Notes under the pieces: generated by a model
Seen by the model: the letters and a program-made list of their open reading frames with translations, nothing else
Told to the model about the DNA's origin: nothing
Database searches by the model: none
Position numbers and translations under genes: made by a program
From: Moanibacter sp965226025
GTDB taxonomy: Bacteria > Verrucomicrobiota > Verrucomicrobiia > Opitutales > UBA2987
NCBI GenBank assembly: GCA_965226025.1
Contig: CBDDCD010000002.1
Span: 248,001-312,000, forward strand
DNA length: 64,000 nucleotides
Direction: 5' to 3'
Part shown: positions 1 to 8,687 of the stretch, one piece after another
Layout of the letters: each line of letters begins with the position of its first letter
Numbering within the stretch: the stretch's first letter is position 1

Positions 1-219
1 GAAGTGCCGGTAATCGGCATCGGGGCCGGGCCTCATACCGACGGCCAGATCATGGTGATGCACGACATGCTCGGCGTCACTCCGTCGTCGATACGGGTGC
101 CGAAGTTCGTGAAGAACTTCATGGCGGAGAGCACAGAGGGTGTGAAGGGCGCATTCGAAGCCTACGCCAAAGCGGTTCACGAGGGGAGTTTTCCCGCCCC
201 TGAGCACTGCTTCACCTGA
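1..219 (+). CDS. panB: 3-methyl-2-oxobutanoate hydroxymethyltransferase, C-terminal part
   Basis: This is the 3' end of a gene that begins before the window. PanB adds a hydroxymethyl group from methylene-tetrahydrofolate to 2-oxoisovalerate to make ketopantoate, the first step of pantothenate synthesis in the cytoplasm. The visible 72 residues carry the family's VIGIGAGPHTDGQIMVMHDM block near the window edge, followed by PKFVKNF, as in the last strand and helices of the PanB TIM barrel. The TGA stop shares one base with the ATG of the next gene, panC (TGATG), so the two are almost certainly co-transcribed and translationally coupled. Only the missing 5' part limits the call. Confidence 0.93.
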   Translation, partial: EVPVIGIGAGPHTDGQIMVMHDMLGVTPSSIRVPKFVKNFMAESTEGVKGAFEAYAKAVHEGSFPAPEHCFT

Positions 220-1064
220 TGGAGACGATCGAGAGAGTGGAGGAACTCCGTAGTTTCCTCGGCGGTCAGGGGCCAAGAGACCGCATCGGCCTGGTTCCCA
301 CTATGGGCAATCTGCACAAAGGCCACCTCGCGCTCGTCGAAGCGGCGCGTAAGGATTGCGAACTGGTCGTGACGAGCATATTCGTCAACCCGACTCAGTT
401 TGGCGAAGGGGAAGACTACGGCGATTACCCCCGGACCTTGGAGGACGACAGGGAAAAACTCGGCAGTTTGGGCGTCGACGTCCTCTTCGCCCCTTCGGTT
501 GAGGAAGTCTACCCGGACGGACCAGCCAATCAGACCGTCGTCTCCATTCCCTGCCTCTCCAGAATCCTCTGTGGTGTCGATAGACCCAGCCATTTCGACG
601 GCGTCACCACCGTCGTGGCCAAGCTCTTTAACATGGTCCGGCCGGACGCCGCCTATTTCGGTGAAAAGGACTGGCAGCAGCTTATCCTCATCCGCACCCT
701 GGCCCGCCAGTTGAATATGAGGATCGACATCATCGGCGTTCCCACGATCCGCGAGGAGGACGGCCTCGCCCTTTCCAGCCGCAACCATTACCTGACTGAG
801 AAAGAACGCTCGATCGCGCCTAGGTTGCATCAAACGCTGCGGGATTTACGAAATGCGATTCGAAAGAAGCCACAGAATCTCTCTCTTCTCGAGGAGGCAG
901 CGAAGACGACCCTGAAAAATGTGGGATTCGCGCCCGTTTACGTCGCCGTTCGCGACGCCTCCTCCCTCCTCGCTCCCAACGGTTCCACCCAAACCTTACG
1001 AATCATCGCCGCCGCAAGACTCGGCCAGGCCCGCCTCATCGATAACATTGGGGCGGAGTTGTGA
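219..1064 (+). CDS. panC: Pantothenate synthetase
   Basis: PanC joins pantoate and beta-alanine, using ATP, to make pantothenate in the cytoplasm. The 281-residue protein has the usual family length. It shows the nucleotidyltransferase signature VPTMGNLHKGH at residues 26-36, with the ATP-binding His33 and His36, the FVNPTQFGEGED segment that binds beta-alanine, and the FGEKDWQQL motif near residue 145. The ATG at 219 overlaps the panB stop by one base, which fixes the start. No panD (aspartate decarboxylase) is seen here, so the beta-alanine source must be elsewhere. The stop at 1062 is followed in the same frame by a decayed open stretch, described separately. Confidence 0.97.
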   Translation: METIERVEELRSFLGGQGPRDRIGLVPTMGNLHKGHLALVEAARKDCELVVTSIFVNPTQFGEGEDYGDYPRTLEDDREKLGSLGVDVLFAPSVEEVYPDGPANQTVVSIPCLSRILCGVDRPSHFDGVTTVVAKLFNMVRPDAAYFGEKDWQQLILIRTLARQLNMRIDIIGVPTIREEDGLALSSRNHYLTEKERSIAPRLHQTLRDLRNAIRKKPQNLSLLEEAAKTTLKNVGFAPVYVAVRDASSLLAPNGSTQTLRIIAAARLGQARLIDNIGAEL

Positions 1065-1262
1065 GGGATCCGAGGCAGTAAGACGGTGGCAATCGATCGC
1101 AGCGGCCTGGTCGATAAAGCCTCCGTTGAAGGCGATTACGACGACGACATAATCTCCACCATCGAAGCTTCGATTAGAGGATGGCTATTCCTGCCCAAGC
1201 TGCAGGATGGGAGTCCAATCGAATGCGTGGTTCGACTTCCGGTAGAAGTCAGCGTTGAGTGA
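1065..1262 (+). pseudogene. TonB C-terminal-like tail, gene relic
   Basis: This stretch stays open in the panC frame from just after the panC stop to a TGA at 1260, but it has no start codon of its own. Its 65 codons read like the end of an energy-transducer TonB-type C-terminal domain: an IDRSGLVDKASVEG strand, then TIEASIRGWLFLPKLQDGSP, then CVVRLPVEVSVE. That pattern (periodic beta strand, helix with W, then 'P.LQDG.P' and V-x-x-P-V) is common in small TonB-C proteins of Verrucomicrobia. I infer a deletion that removed the 5' part of a TonB-C gene downstream of panC. The alternative, a random open stretch, is less likely given the matched domain pattern. Confidence 0.5.
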
Positions 1263-1400
1263 CCTATCGCCTGTTCGAAAGACTGCAACGGTAAGGAAGA
1301 GAGGGCGAGGTTCGCGGCCTCTCAGCAGTGATGCCGATAACGCCCTGATTGGGGAACCTTGATCCCCTTTCGCTGCCGTGCTTTTATTCGCTGCAGTCAA

Positions 1401-3005
1401 ATGACACGGTTTTTTCAATGGATTAAATCCACCCTTCCCCAACGGATTCGCCGCTGGTAAGCGCCCAAGAAAGCACTTGCCAATGAATACCAGTTTACCC
1501 GCTTTATCATTCTACGGCTGCTCGGGCTCTGCTACACCATGGCGTTTCTGGTCTTCGTCCGTCAAGCTCCGGGTCTGATCGGCGAAAACGGCATCCTCCC
1601 GATCGAACGCTTCTTCGAGCTCGTCTCCCGGAATCACGGAGGTGCGGCTGAGGTTTTCCGGCAGATGCCGTCGATTTTCTGGTTCGAGTATTCCGACCGC
1701 TTTCTGCTTGCCCTCGGCTGGGTCGGCCTGGCCGTATCGATCACGGTTCTCTGCGGCTACGCCAACAGTGTAATGCTATTTATCCTGTGGGCACTGCAAC
1801 TGTCCATCGTGCAAGTCGGCCAACTCTTTTGGGGCTACGGCTGGGAAACGCAGCTGCTCGAGACGGGGTTCCTGGCCATCTTTCTCGCTCCCCTCCTCGA
1901 CGGGCGTCCCTTTCCCAAGTCGCGACCCTCTCGCATCGTGATTTTTCTCTACTGCTGGCTCATCGCGCGAATCATGCTGGGAGCGGGCCTCATCAAGTTG
2001 CGCGGTGACGTAGTCTGGGACTGGAGTGAATTGTCCGCCCTCTTCTACCATTTCGAAACCCAGCCAATACCCAATGGCTTCAGTTGGTACTTCCACCATC
2101 TGCCGCGCTCAGTGCTCCAGGCAGGAGTCGCCTTCAACCACGTCGTCGAACTTTTCGTTCCCATCCTGCTCCTGCTCCCTCGACCGATTCGTAACGGGGC
2201 GGGATTCGTCATGATTCTGTTTCAGATCCAGCTCATTGTCAGCGGTAACCTCTCCTTTCTCAACCACCTCACCATCGTCCCGTGTCTGGCCTGTATCGAC
2301 GACCGGTTCTATCGCCATCTTCTTCCCAAGAGATGGTGGGCGCGCCTCCGCGAACCGAGGAAGCATCGGAAGCTGACTCGGAGTGGCAAGATCGCGTTTG
2401 GCATCCGCCTGGGGATTCTGGGGCTCGTCTCCTACCTCAGCATCGCGCCGGTCACCAACCTGTTGTCGCCGAACCAGCGAATGAACACCTCTTTCGAGCG
2501 ATTGCGCCTCGTCAATACTTACGGCGCTTTCGGCACGGTCGGCAAAGTCCGGTATGAGATCGCCGTTGAAGGCACGAACTACGCTGTCCCAACCAGCCCC
2601 AAGGCCCAGTGGAAGGAGTACCGATTCTTCGGCAAACCGGGCGATCCGAGTCGCCGCCCGCCCTTCTTCGCCCCCTACCAGCACCGGATCGACTGGGAGA
2701 TCTGGTTCGCTTCTTTTGGTTCGATCAAGAATGAACTCTGGCCCGTCTACTTCGCCATTCGTCTCCTCCAGGACGAACCCACTGTCCTCGCCCTGCTACG
2801 GGAAAATCCGTTTCCCGAGACACCTCCCCATACCATTCGAATGATCCGCTACATCTACCGATTCACCACGCCCTAGGAGCGCGCCGAAACCGGCCAATGC
2901 TGGGTCCGGGAATTTAATCAGACCTTCCTCGAGCCAATCTCTCTCGACGATCCGCAAGTCGAGCTGGTAATGCGTCGCTATCAGTGGCCCAAGCCCGCCG
3001 AATGA
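1401..3005 (+). pseudogene. Lipase maturation factor family protein with two in-frame stops
   Basis: One continuous frame of 535 codons begins at the ATG at 1401 and ends with TGA at 3003, interrupted only by TAA at 1458-1460 (codon 20) and TAG at 2874-2876 (codon 492). The body matches the membrane-bound lipase maturation factor (LMF1-like) family: a first membrane segment with LRLLGLCYTMAFLVFV, then GLIGENGILP, repeated hydrophobic segments, and the family's TTP-ERAETGQCW.. tail, where intact relatives as I recall them have Glu at the TAG position. Translation from an internal ATG at 1539 would lose half of the first membrane segment, and the TAG removes the last 42 residues. I read it as a pseudogene by two nonsense changes; readthrough is the other option. 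Confidence 0.75.
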
Positions 3006-3101
3006 CCGCGGATCCCTTCACTCTGCCCAAATCAAAGCGAAGGCAGAAACACCAGTACATTCCCAATTGACATGATGCCGTTGCGAGGCATCACTTGATG
3101 C

Positions 3102-3285
3102 ATGAGAACGACGATCAATATCGACGACGAGCTCTTGTCCAAGGCTGCTCAGTACACTGGAGTGAAGGAGGATTCTTGCCTCTGCAGTCATCGGCGGTGT
3201 TTCGCTTTGGACCCGTGACCGCCGCCTCCGCGCCGCGGCCGATGCCAAAGGGAGCAGTTGGAATGAGGAGGATAGACACACCTGA
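3102..3285 (+). pseudogene. VapB-VapC toxin-antitoxin relic fused by deletion
   Basis: An ATG at 3102 starts a VapB-type antitoxin N-terminus: MRTTINIDDELLSKAAQYTG followed by VKE, the usual ribbon-helix-helix DNA-binding start of this family. After about 23 codons the match stops. In another frame, from 3172 to the TGA at 3283, the sequence reads as the end of a PIN-domain VapC toxin: ILASAVIGGVSLWTRDRRLR, where the family has 'LLASA..-G..LWTRD+RL' with the last acidic residue of the PIN active site. The middle of both genes is gone, so this is a deletion scar of a vapBC operon. Neither part can make a functional toxin or antitoxin. Recognition is by pattern only. Confidence 0.65.
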
Positions 3286-3377
3286 GCAAGCTTCCAGGCA
3301 ATCTGTCCATGGCAGATCGGAAGTAACGAAAGCAGTCCTTGCCTATGATCGACCGGAGAGCCAGACTCTGCCTTGAT

Positions 3378-3905
3378 ATGAAAACAATAGCATCGATTAC
3401 TCTCATTCTGGTGCCCCTATTCGGCGCCAAAATTGCCTTCTCCGAAGGTGGGCACCCACCACCCTACCAGGGATCCGCCGAATTCGAGCGTATAAAATCG
3501 CTGGCCGGCAAATGGGAAGGCAAGATGGATATGGGTCAAGGCCCCACGGATATGACGGTGGTTTATCGCGTTGTCGCAGGAGGCAGCGCGGTGGAGGAAC
3601 GCACATTTCCTGATACTCCTATGGAAATGGTCACCATGTACCACGATAAAGACGGCAAACTGGCGCTGACTCACTTCTGTATGCTGCAAAATCAACCCGC
3701 CATGGTCTTCAAGAGCTCTGACGAAAAAACAGTTCGGATGAAATTTGATAAGCGCAGCGGGATCGACGTTAAGAAGGAAAAACACATGCACGATATGTCC
3801 ATTTCCTTCAACGACGACGGCACCATCACCCAAAACTGGAGGCTCTTCGACGGCGGCAAGGCCCAGGAAAGTCATCCCATTATCCTGACCCGAGTCGACT
3901 CTTGA
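3378..3905 (+). CDS. Secreted DUF1579-like protein
   Basis: A 175-residue protein with an N-terminal signal peptide (MKTIASITLILVPLFGAKIAFS). I chose the ATG at 3378 because it starts this signal; an upstream in-frame ATG at 3339 would put a charged leader before it. The mature part contains LAGKWEGKMDMGQGP and later VEERTFPDTPMEMVTMYH and LTHFCMLQNQPAM, a beta-barrel-like pattern seen in DUF1579 and related lipocalin-like proteins of unknown role. It is probably exported to the periplasm. The gene stands alone between the VapBC relic and the first insertion sequence, and a hairpin at 3960-3985 may end its transcript. Function is unknown. Confidence 0.75.
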   Translation: MKTIASITLILVPLFGAKIAFSEGGHPPPYQGSAEFERIKSLAGKWEGKMDMGQGPTDMTVVYRVVAGGSAVEERTFPDTPMEMVTMYHDKDGKLALTHFCMLQNQPAMVFKSSDEKTVRMKFDKRSGIDVKKEKHMHDMSISFNDDGTITQNWRLFDGGKAQESHPIILTRVDS

Positions 3906-3959
3906 CCGAAATCAGCGCTGCCTCCGGCCGCGCTGAAGCTTGCAGGTTCGGTTGGCTCA

Positions 3960-3985
3960 CCACAGACAGGATCATTCGTCTGTGG
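3960..3985 (+). terminator. Hairpin after the DUF1579-like gene
   Basis: A perfect 8-bp stem, CCACAGAC with GTCTGTGG, encloses a 10-base loop, 55 bases after the stop of the secreted-protein gene. It is followed by GAAATC rather than a clear T run, so it may be a weak terminator or an mRNA end-protecting hairpin. Confidence 0.35.
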
Positions 3986-4220
3986 AAATCGCCACATGGT
4001 GATACCCGTTGTCTTCTACTTAGAGGCTGTCCCAAATCCGAGAGGATTTGGGTGGAAGCCTGATACCGATATCAATCTTCGTCACGTTATGTAGACCACG
4101 ACATGCCTTCCGTCCTCGGTAGCTTACCTTTTATCCGTTATGCACCTTTCCAGCACCCTTCCTCTCGCTTTGAGTCGATAGTTCTCCCAAGGAAGCGCCT
4201 CTGACTCGATTCTTGGATCC

Positions 4221-5699
4221 CTATGCCGCCTGCGTTGCCTCTTTCTCATGTTCTTGCGCAAGTCTCTGCGCGATTTTCCATAGATTGTGGGACAGAACCG
4301 ACCAGGCCACGCTAAGGTTACGGTTGTCAAAGCCTTTGCTGCGTATCTTGCCCCCGTGCCATCGGTTCTTGAGCACTCCGATCCGGCCTTCGGTGCTCCC
4401 TCGTCGTCGCTGCAACCGGACAAAGCGCGGCTCCTCCATCCGCTCCTTGAGCTCTTGTGGATCGCGGGGCGTAAGGGCGTCAAAAATCCCCTCTGCCTGG
4501 AGCCGCTTGCTGGCCGCCTTCGAGGCATAGCCCCGATCCCCACTGATCGCTTCGATCTTCTCCTCTAAAGCGAAGCCCTTTTGCCTCTCCAGACTTTCCC
4601 AAAGCTGCTTCAATTCGCTCGGGGCCTGCCCCCCATACAGTTTCCAGTCCAACAGATATCCCTCTGCGCTCTCGCATAAATAAAGGGTGTTGCCAAACTC
4701 CACCTCCCGATCTGCCTTGCCTCGCACGATGACGTCAATCTCAGGTTCGTAGGCGCTCAGGATCTTCTCCTCATTCTTCACCTGCCGCCCCCCTATGATC
4801 CGTTCGTGCGCCTGTTTCATGACCTGCGGTATCTGCTCTAACATACCATCCATTCGCTCGATGATTCGGCTCGCCTTCTTCTCGGTGTAATCGCTTTGCA
4901 TCCACATAGCTTCCAATAAGTCACGGTGGCGAAGGGCATGGCCCTCAATCTTCTTGAGCAATAGCTTCATCCGCCGCAGGATCCCTTTACGCGCTTTGCC
5001 CGCCTCCCGGCGCCGACGCGCATGCGTCATCTCCAGGCACCGTTTGTTCATCTCCCGAGCCAATCCCTTTGCTCCCTGGGGCATGCGCTGTTTCATTCCC
5101 GCCTGCCGGATCAGACTGATCGCCTTGAGCAGCGTTGCTCCCACATCCTTGAGCAAGACCCAGTCCACGGGCCAGTGGATGTTCGCTTCCAGGCAAGTGG
5201 CGTCGATCAGGCATTCCCTCGTATCGATCGGCTTCTCTAATCCTGCCTCACCACAATGTTCAGCATTGCCCACCACCTCGGTCATCCTTGCATGCAGCTG
5301 TCTCAGATACGCTTCGTCGAAGAATTTCGAATCCCGTTCCAGACTGCTCTTCGATATTTTCCGGATCCCGTCTACCTCACGCACCCGGCAAAAATTAGCC
5401 AGAAGCTCACTGCGTCCCAACTCCTGCGACAGACAACGAAAGGATATCCCTCCGAGTAAATGACGCACCACCTCCACCCGTAGCGCTTTTATCGCTCTTA
5501 GAGCGCGTCGCTCCCGATCCTTCCCTCCCGCTTCATCCCATCCTTCCAAGGCTTTTACGATCGCCTCCCTTTCCAGCGAGGAGTCGATCAAAACCCGGTC
5601 AATCCGCTCCATTGTTTCCAGAAACACGGTGTAGTCTTTGCATCGAATGACTGGAGTTAGGGCTGGACGCAGGAAGCTTTGTACGGCAATATTTTTCAT
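4221..5699 (-). CDS. DDE transposase of the 1817-bp element (ISNCY/IS1182-like)
   Basis: A 492-residue transposase filling most of the element. Three acidic positions fit an RNase H-like DDE catalytic core: Asp in ECLIDATCLEANIHWP (about residue 166), Asp in AISGDRGYASK (about 395) and Glu in the GSTEGRIGVLKNRWHGG motif (about 440). The C-terminus (NLSVAWSVLSHNLWKIAQ) resembles ISNCY and IS1182-like members of the IS5 superfamily, but I cannot fix the family by reading alone. The basic middle part may bind DNA. It differs from the other copy by one residue near position 417 (Asp here, Asn there). It is intact and may be active. Confidence 0.9.
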   Translation of the reverse strand: MKNIAVQSFLRPALTPVIRCKDYTVFLETMERIDRVLIDSSLEREAIVKALEGWDEAGGKDRERRALRAIKALRVEVVRHLLGGISFRCLSQELGRSELLANFCRVREVDGIRKISKSSLERDSKFFDEAYLRQLHARMTEVVGNAEHCGEAGLEKPIDTRECLIDATCLEANIHWPVDWVLLKDVGATLLKAISLIRQAGMKQRMPQGAKGLAREMNKRCLEMTHARRRREAGKARKGILRRMKLLLKKIEGHALRHRDLLEAMWMQSDYTEKKASRIIERMDGMLEQIPQVMKQAHERIIGGRQVKNEEKILSAYEPEIDVIVRGKADREVEFGNTLYLCESAEGYLLDWKLYGGQAPSELKQLWESLERQKGFALEEKIEAISGDRGYASKAASKRLQAEGIFDALTPRDPQELKERMEEPRFVRLQRRRGSTEGRIGVLKNRWHGGKIRSKGFDNRNLSVAWSVLSHNLWKIAQRLAQEHEKEATQAA

Positions 5700-5750
5700 G
5701 AGAAGGGCGTGCTTTGTATTTGACTAACGCAAGCATAAGCGCCCTTTTTC

Positions 5751-5791
5751 GCCGGATCGAGCTTTTTGCAGCTCTATCCGGCCTTTTTTTT
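5751..5791 (+). terminator. Terminator-like hairpin inside the insertion sequence, copy 1
   Basis: GCCGGAT-GAGCT pairs with AGCTC-ATCCGGC across 5751-5782, with one mismatch in the stem, and is followed by eight T residues. On the plus strand this is a strong Rho-independent terminator shape. It lies ahead of the transposase start and points outward, so it would stop transcripts that leave the element's 5' end. On the minus strand it is a hairpin in the transposase leader that could reduce read-in translation. The second copy has it at 12545-12576. Confidence 0.7.
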
Positions 5792-6026
5792 GCCCATAAC
5801 TCATTAAAAATCAATTGTTTCCACCACTGGGACGGGCTCTACTTAGCAGAAGCATCGATGCGGATGCGGGTTTCCCGATGCTCGCTCCGTGGTTGGAAAG
5901 GTTCAGCATCTGCAGTATCTACAAGACACCGTCAGCTGCTTTGACGGTTTGACTGACGGCTGAGTATTCAGTAGATCCCGGTCGGTGCATAGCGAAGGCC
6001 CGTTCGGCTTTTCGCGCCTGACTGGG

Positions 6027-7556
6027 ATGAAGACGCTATTCCGTTCAAGAAGCTGGCTCTTAGGACCGGTCGCCATCGTCTTGTCAACCTCAGCGTTGAC
6101 GCAGGACGCCTGGGCCGAAAACCGATGGCTACTGGGATCGGTGGACAACTTCGAGGTTTATTCGAACTCCTCGAAGGGAGAGACCTCGCGGATTATTACC
6201 GAGCTCCGGGAAGTGAAGGCAATCGTGACTCGAATGTTCCCGGATCTGGTGTCGAAGAAGACCCTGCCCCTGCGTGTCTTCATCTGCAAGAACGATGCCA
6301 CCGTCCGGCGATATGCTCCTCTCTATGAGGGTAAACCCCAAACGCTGACCGGTCTCTTCACACAAGATCTCGAAGGCGACCTGATTCTGGTCAATGCGGG
6401 AAGGCCAATCCAGGTACTGCGGGAGACCGTCTACCACGAGTACATGCACTATATCAATTCCGGCTTGGGTTTTTATCTGCCCCCTTGGCTGAGCGAGGGT
6501 TTAGCCGAGATCTATTCCACGATTCGTTTCTCGGAGAGCGAAGCCGAAATCGGAAGAGCTGATCTGCGGCACTCAGACAATCTGCAAGACAAACGGCTCA
6601 TTCCGCTGGAGCGACTTTTCGGCGTTACCAAAGTGTCACCGGAATAAAACAGTGAAAAACACGGCCAGGGGAATTTCTACTCTCAATCCTGGGCCTTGCT
6701 ACATTTTCTTCTCTTTGGAGATGTGGATCTGCCCGAGGAAGCCTTCCCCAGGCTTGTCGCTTCGATTCAATCGGCACCCACGCTCACGGAAGAAACCTAC
6801 CACGAAATGACTGGGCTGAGTTTCGATGAAACTGAAATACGCCTCAAAACTTATATTCGCTCCGGCAGTTACCGGTATCGTACCATAGAGAAGCCAAGGC
6901 TGCCGACCGGTGAAACTCTAGAATTATCGGTCGCTACCGAGGGAGAGATCGATCTCATCTCAGGAATGCTGCTCCTGGTCACGCGGGAGCCCTGCGATGC
7001 CTACGCACATCTTGAATGCGCCTACGAAAAGCTGACCGACTCACCAAAAGCGGCCGCCTATCGAGGCTACTATTCCTTCAAGCAAAAGCTCTACGATCTC
7101 GCGGCGGAGTCTTTCCAAGAAGCAATTGAACGAAGATCCCAATCGCCTTCGACCTATATCTGCTACGCCGCATCGGTCCTGCGAGGGGAGAATCGACGGG
7201 GCGGGATAGGAAAACGCAATTTTGATAGGGAGGAAACGACTAAACTCGTGGATTCACTCTTAAAGGCCCGGGCTCTCGGCGACTCCCGCGCCCAGCTCTA
7301 CCAATTCATAGGGGAGGTTTGGCTCAACTCCAAGATTACGGCCCGTCCAGAGGACCTTACTGTGCTAGTTGAGGGACTTCGACTACACCCTGCGGACGAA
7401 AGACTGGGTTACTTTCTTGCCCGTCTCTATTACACAATGGAGCTATACGAAGAAACCAGACTCCTCTGCCGTAGGTTCCTTGAGGGAACCCTGGCGAAAA
7501 GTTTGAGGGAGCATTTCGAAGAACTCGAGGAACTTATGGATCTTATCGCACGATGA
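6027..7556 (+). pseudogene. Secreted gluzincin-like metallopeptidase with TPR tail, broken by an in-frame TAA
   Basis: One frame of 510 codons starts at the ATG at 6027 with a signal peptide ending near AWA-EN. It has a zinc motif HEYMH at residues 137-141 and a downstream LSEGLAE that would supply the third ligand. After TAA at 6645-6647 the same frame continues without a shift: NSEKHGQGNFYSQSWALLHF, then several TPR-like helices, to the TGA at 7554. In relatives this junction usually reads E-Y-N-x-G...FYAQSWALVHY, so the stop replaces a Tyr codon. The 3' part has no good start of its own. I infer a nonsense mutation; the two halves together have the normal family layout. The stop overlaps the next gene's ATG. 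Confidence 0.75.
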
Positions 7557-8431
7557 GCATTCGGTTCATCGTAAACCCCTCTTCCGGGAGTCTTCGCAAG
7601 AACCCGCATATCGTCGACCAGATCAAATCGTTCGTCAGCCGAACGGAGCATTCCGGCAGCATCGTCTTCAGCGAACACCCGAACCACGCCATCGAGCTCT
7701 CGAGGCAGGCAGTGGAGGACCAGTGCACGATCATCGTAGCAGTCGGTGGGGATGGAACCATGAACGAAGTGGCGCAACAGCTCGTGGCTACGAACTCGGC
7801 CCTGGGACTGATCCCCTGCGGTAGCGGAAACGGTCTCGGCCGCCACTTGGGGATTCCCCTGAATCCGATCGACGCCCTCGAAACGATCAAGTCGGGCCGC
7901 ATTCTCGAGATAGACACGGGGAGCGCGAATGGACACCTGTTCTTCAATGTCATGGGTGTCGGCTTCGACGTCGAAATCAGCCACCGCTTCAATTCGCTTC
8001 GCAAGCGCGGATTCTTGTCCTATCTGAGAGTCTGCACTTCGGTGTATCTCCGATCGCGCTCAGAACACTACACTGTCTTTTGTGGCGAAGAGCGATCCGA
8101 ACACCAAGCCTGGCTTATAACCGTGGCGAATTCCTCTCAGTACGGGAACAACGCCATCATCGCCCCGGGAGCCCGAATCAACGACGGCTTGCTCGATCTT
8201 ACCAGGGTCAATAAGCCTCATCCATTCGCAGCCATCCCTCTCGCTGTTCGCCTTTTCAACGGAACCATAGACAAGAGCCCTTCGGTTCTTAGCCTCCGCG
8301 GCGCCCGATTTATCATCGAACGAGAAAGGCCGGGCCTCTTCCACACCGACGGGCAGACCCATGAATCGGATACTCGCCTCGTCGTCGAAGTAAAGCCCCA
8401 CTCTCTCAGGATTCTGACACCAACCCAATGA
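7553..8431 (+). CDS. Diacylglycerol/lipid kinase family protein
   Basis: A 292-residue cytoplasmic or membrane-associated kinase of the DagK/YegS/LCB5 fold, which phosphorylates a lipid hydroxyl with ATP. The N-terminal domain shows FIVNPSSG and the hallmark GGDGTMNEV (GGDGT at residues 65-69), followed by GLIPCGSGNGLGRHLGIP. The C-terminal half is a beta-sandwich with LDLTRVNKPHPF and a final DGQTHESD-type stretch. The ATG overlaps the stop of the broken peptidase gene by four bases (ATGA), so the pair once formed a coupled unit. The exact lipid substrate cannot be read from sequence. The gene itself is intact. Confidence 0.9.
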   Translation: MSIRFIVNPSSGSLRKNPHIVDQIKSFVSRTEHSGSIVFSEHPNHAIELSRQAVEDQCTIIVAVGGDGTMNEVAQQLVATNSALGLIPCGSGNGLGRHLGIPLNPIDALETIKSGRILEIDTGSANGHLFFNVMGVGFDVEISHRFNSLRKRGFLSYLRVCTSVYLRSRSEHYTVFCGEERSEHQAWLITVANSSQYGNNAIIAPGARINDGLLDLTRVNKPHPFAAIPLAVRLFNGTIDKSPSVLSLRGARFIIERERPGLFHTDGQTHESDTRLVVEVKPHSLRILTPTQ

Positions 8432-8438
8432 GGTCAAT

Positions 8439-8687
8439 CTAGATTTCATCCTCAGGAGTGTCGCCCCGATTTCCACTCGCATAGTAGACCGGTATTTCAG
8501 TCTGCAGTATCTCGCCCATGAGTGCAGCAACTGGTTTGCCCACACTCCTACCCAGCAGGTCGAGAATGGCGAATTCGACGCACGCCAGGCAGACCCAGAA
8601 TGGCAATCCCTGCCACTTGTAATTGCTCTTGTAGAGGTATATATTGTCCAAAAGCCTCTCGAGCTCGCGGGCGTCCTCCCCTATCAT
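8439..8687 (-). pseudogene. Enolase-superfamily (mandelate racemase-like) fragment
   Basis: About 82 residues match the end of the N-terminal capping domain of sugar-acid dehydratases of the mandelate racemase group: IGEDARELERLLDNIY, CVEFAILDLLGRSVGKPVAAL and IPVYYASGNRGDTPEDE. A complete protein would be near 400 residues, with the catalytic barrel to follow. Here the frame ends in TAG right beside the 3' end of the lipid-kinase gene, and the start is preceded by a stop three codons upstream. It is a relic left by a deletion. Other weak coding traces run upstream on the same strand to about 8880 in shifted frames, but I could not assign them. Confidence 0.6.

Larger units (their letters stand above)
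4023..5839 (-). mobile_element. 1817-bp insertion sequence, copy 1
   Basis: This element is 1817 bp long, the same length as the copy at 12488-14304, and the two are nearly identical but inverted to each other. Its ends are imperfect inverted repeats, GAGGCTGTCCCA at the left and, on the other strand, GAGCCCGTCCCA at the right. It is flanked by a direct TACTTA duplication (4017-4022 and 5840-5845), the footprint of insertion. It carries one transposase gene on the minus strand and a terminator-like hairpin ahead of it. The near identity of the copies indicates recent activity. It sits between genes and breaks no obvious frame. Confidence 0.93.

Noticed and set aside
177..833. Long open frame on the minus strand opposite panC
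   Set aside because: It is a shadow of panC, with no domain and low-quality composition.
2109..2684. Long minus-strand frame opposite the lipase maturation factor gene
   Set aside because: It mirrors the codon pattern of the real gene and has no recognisable domain.
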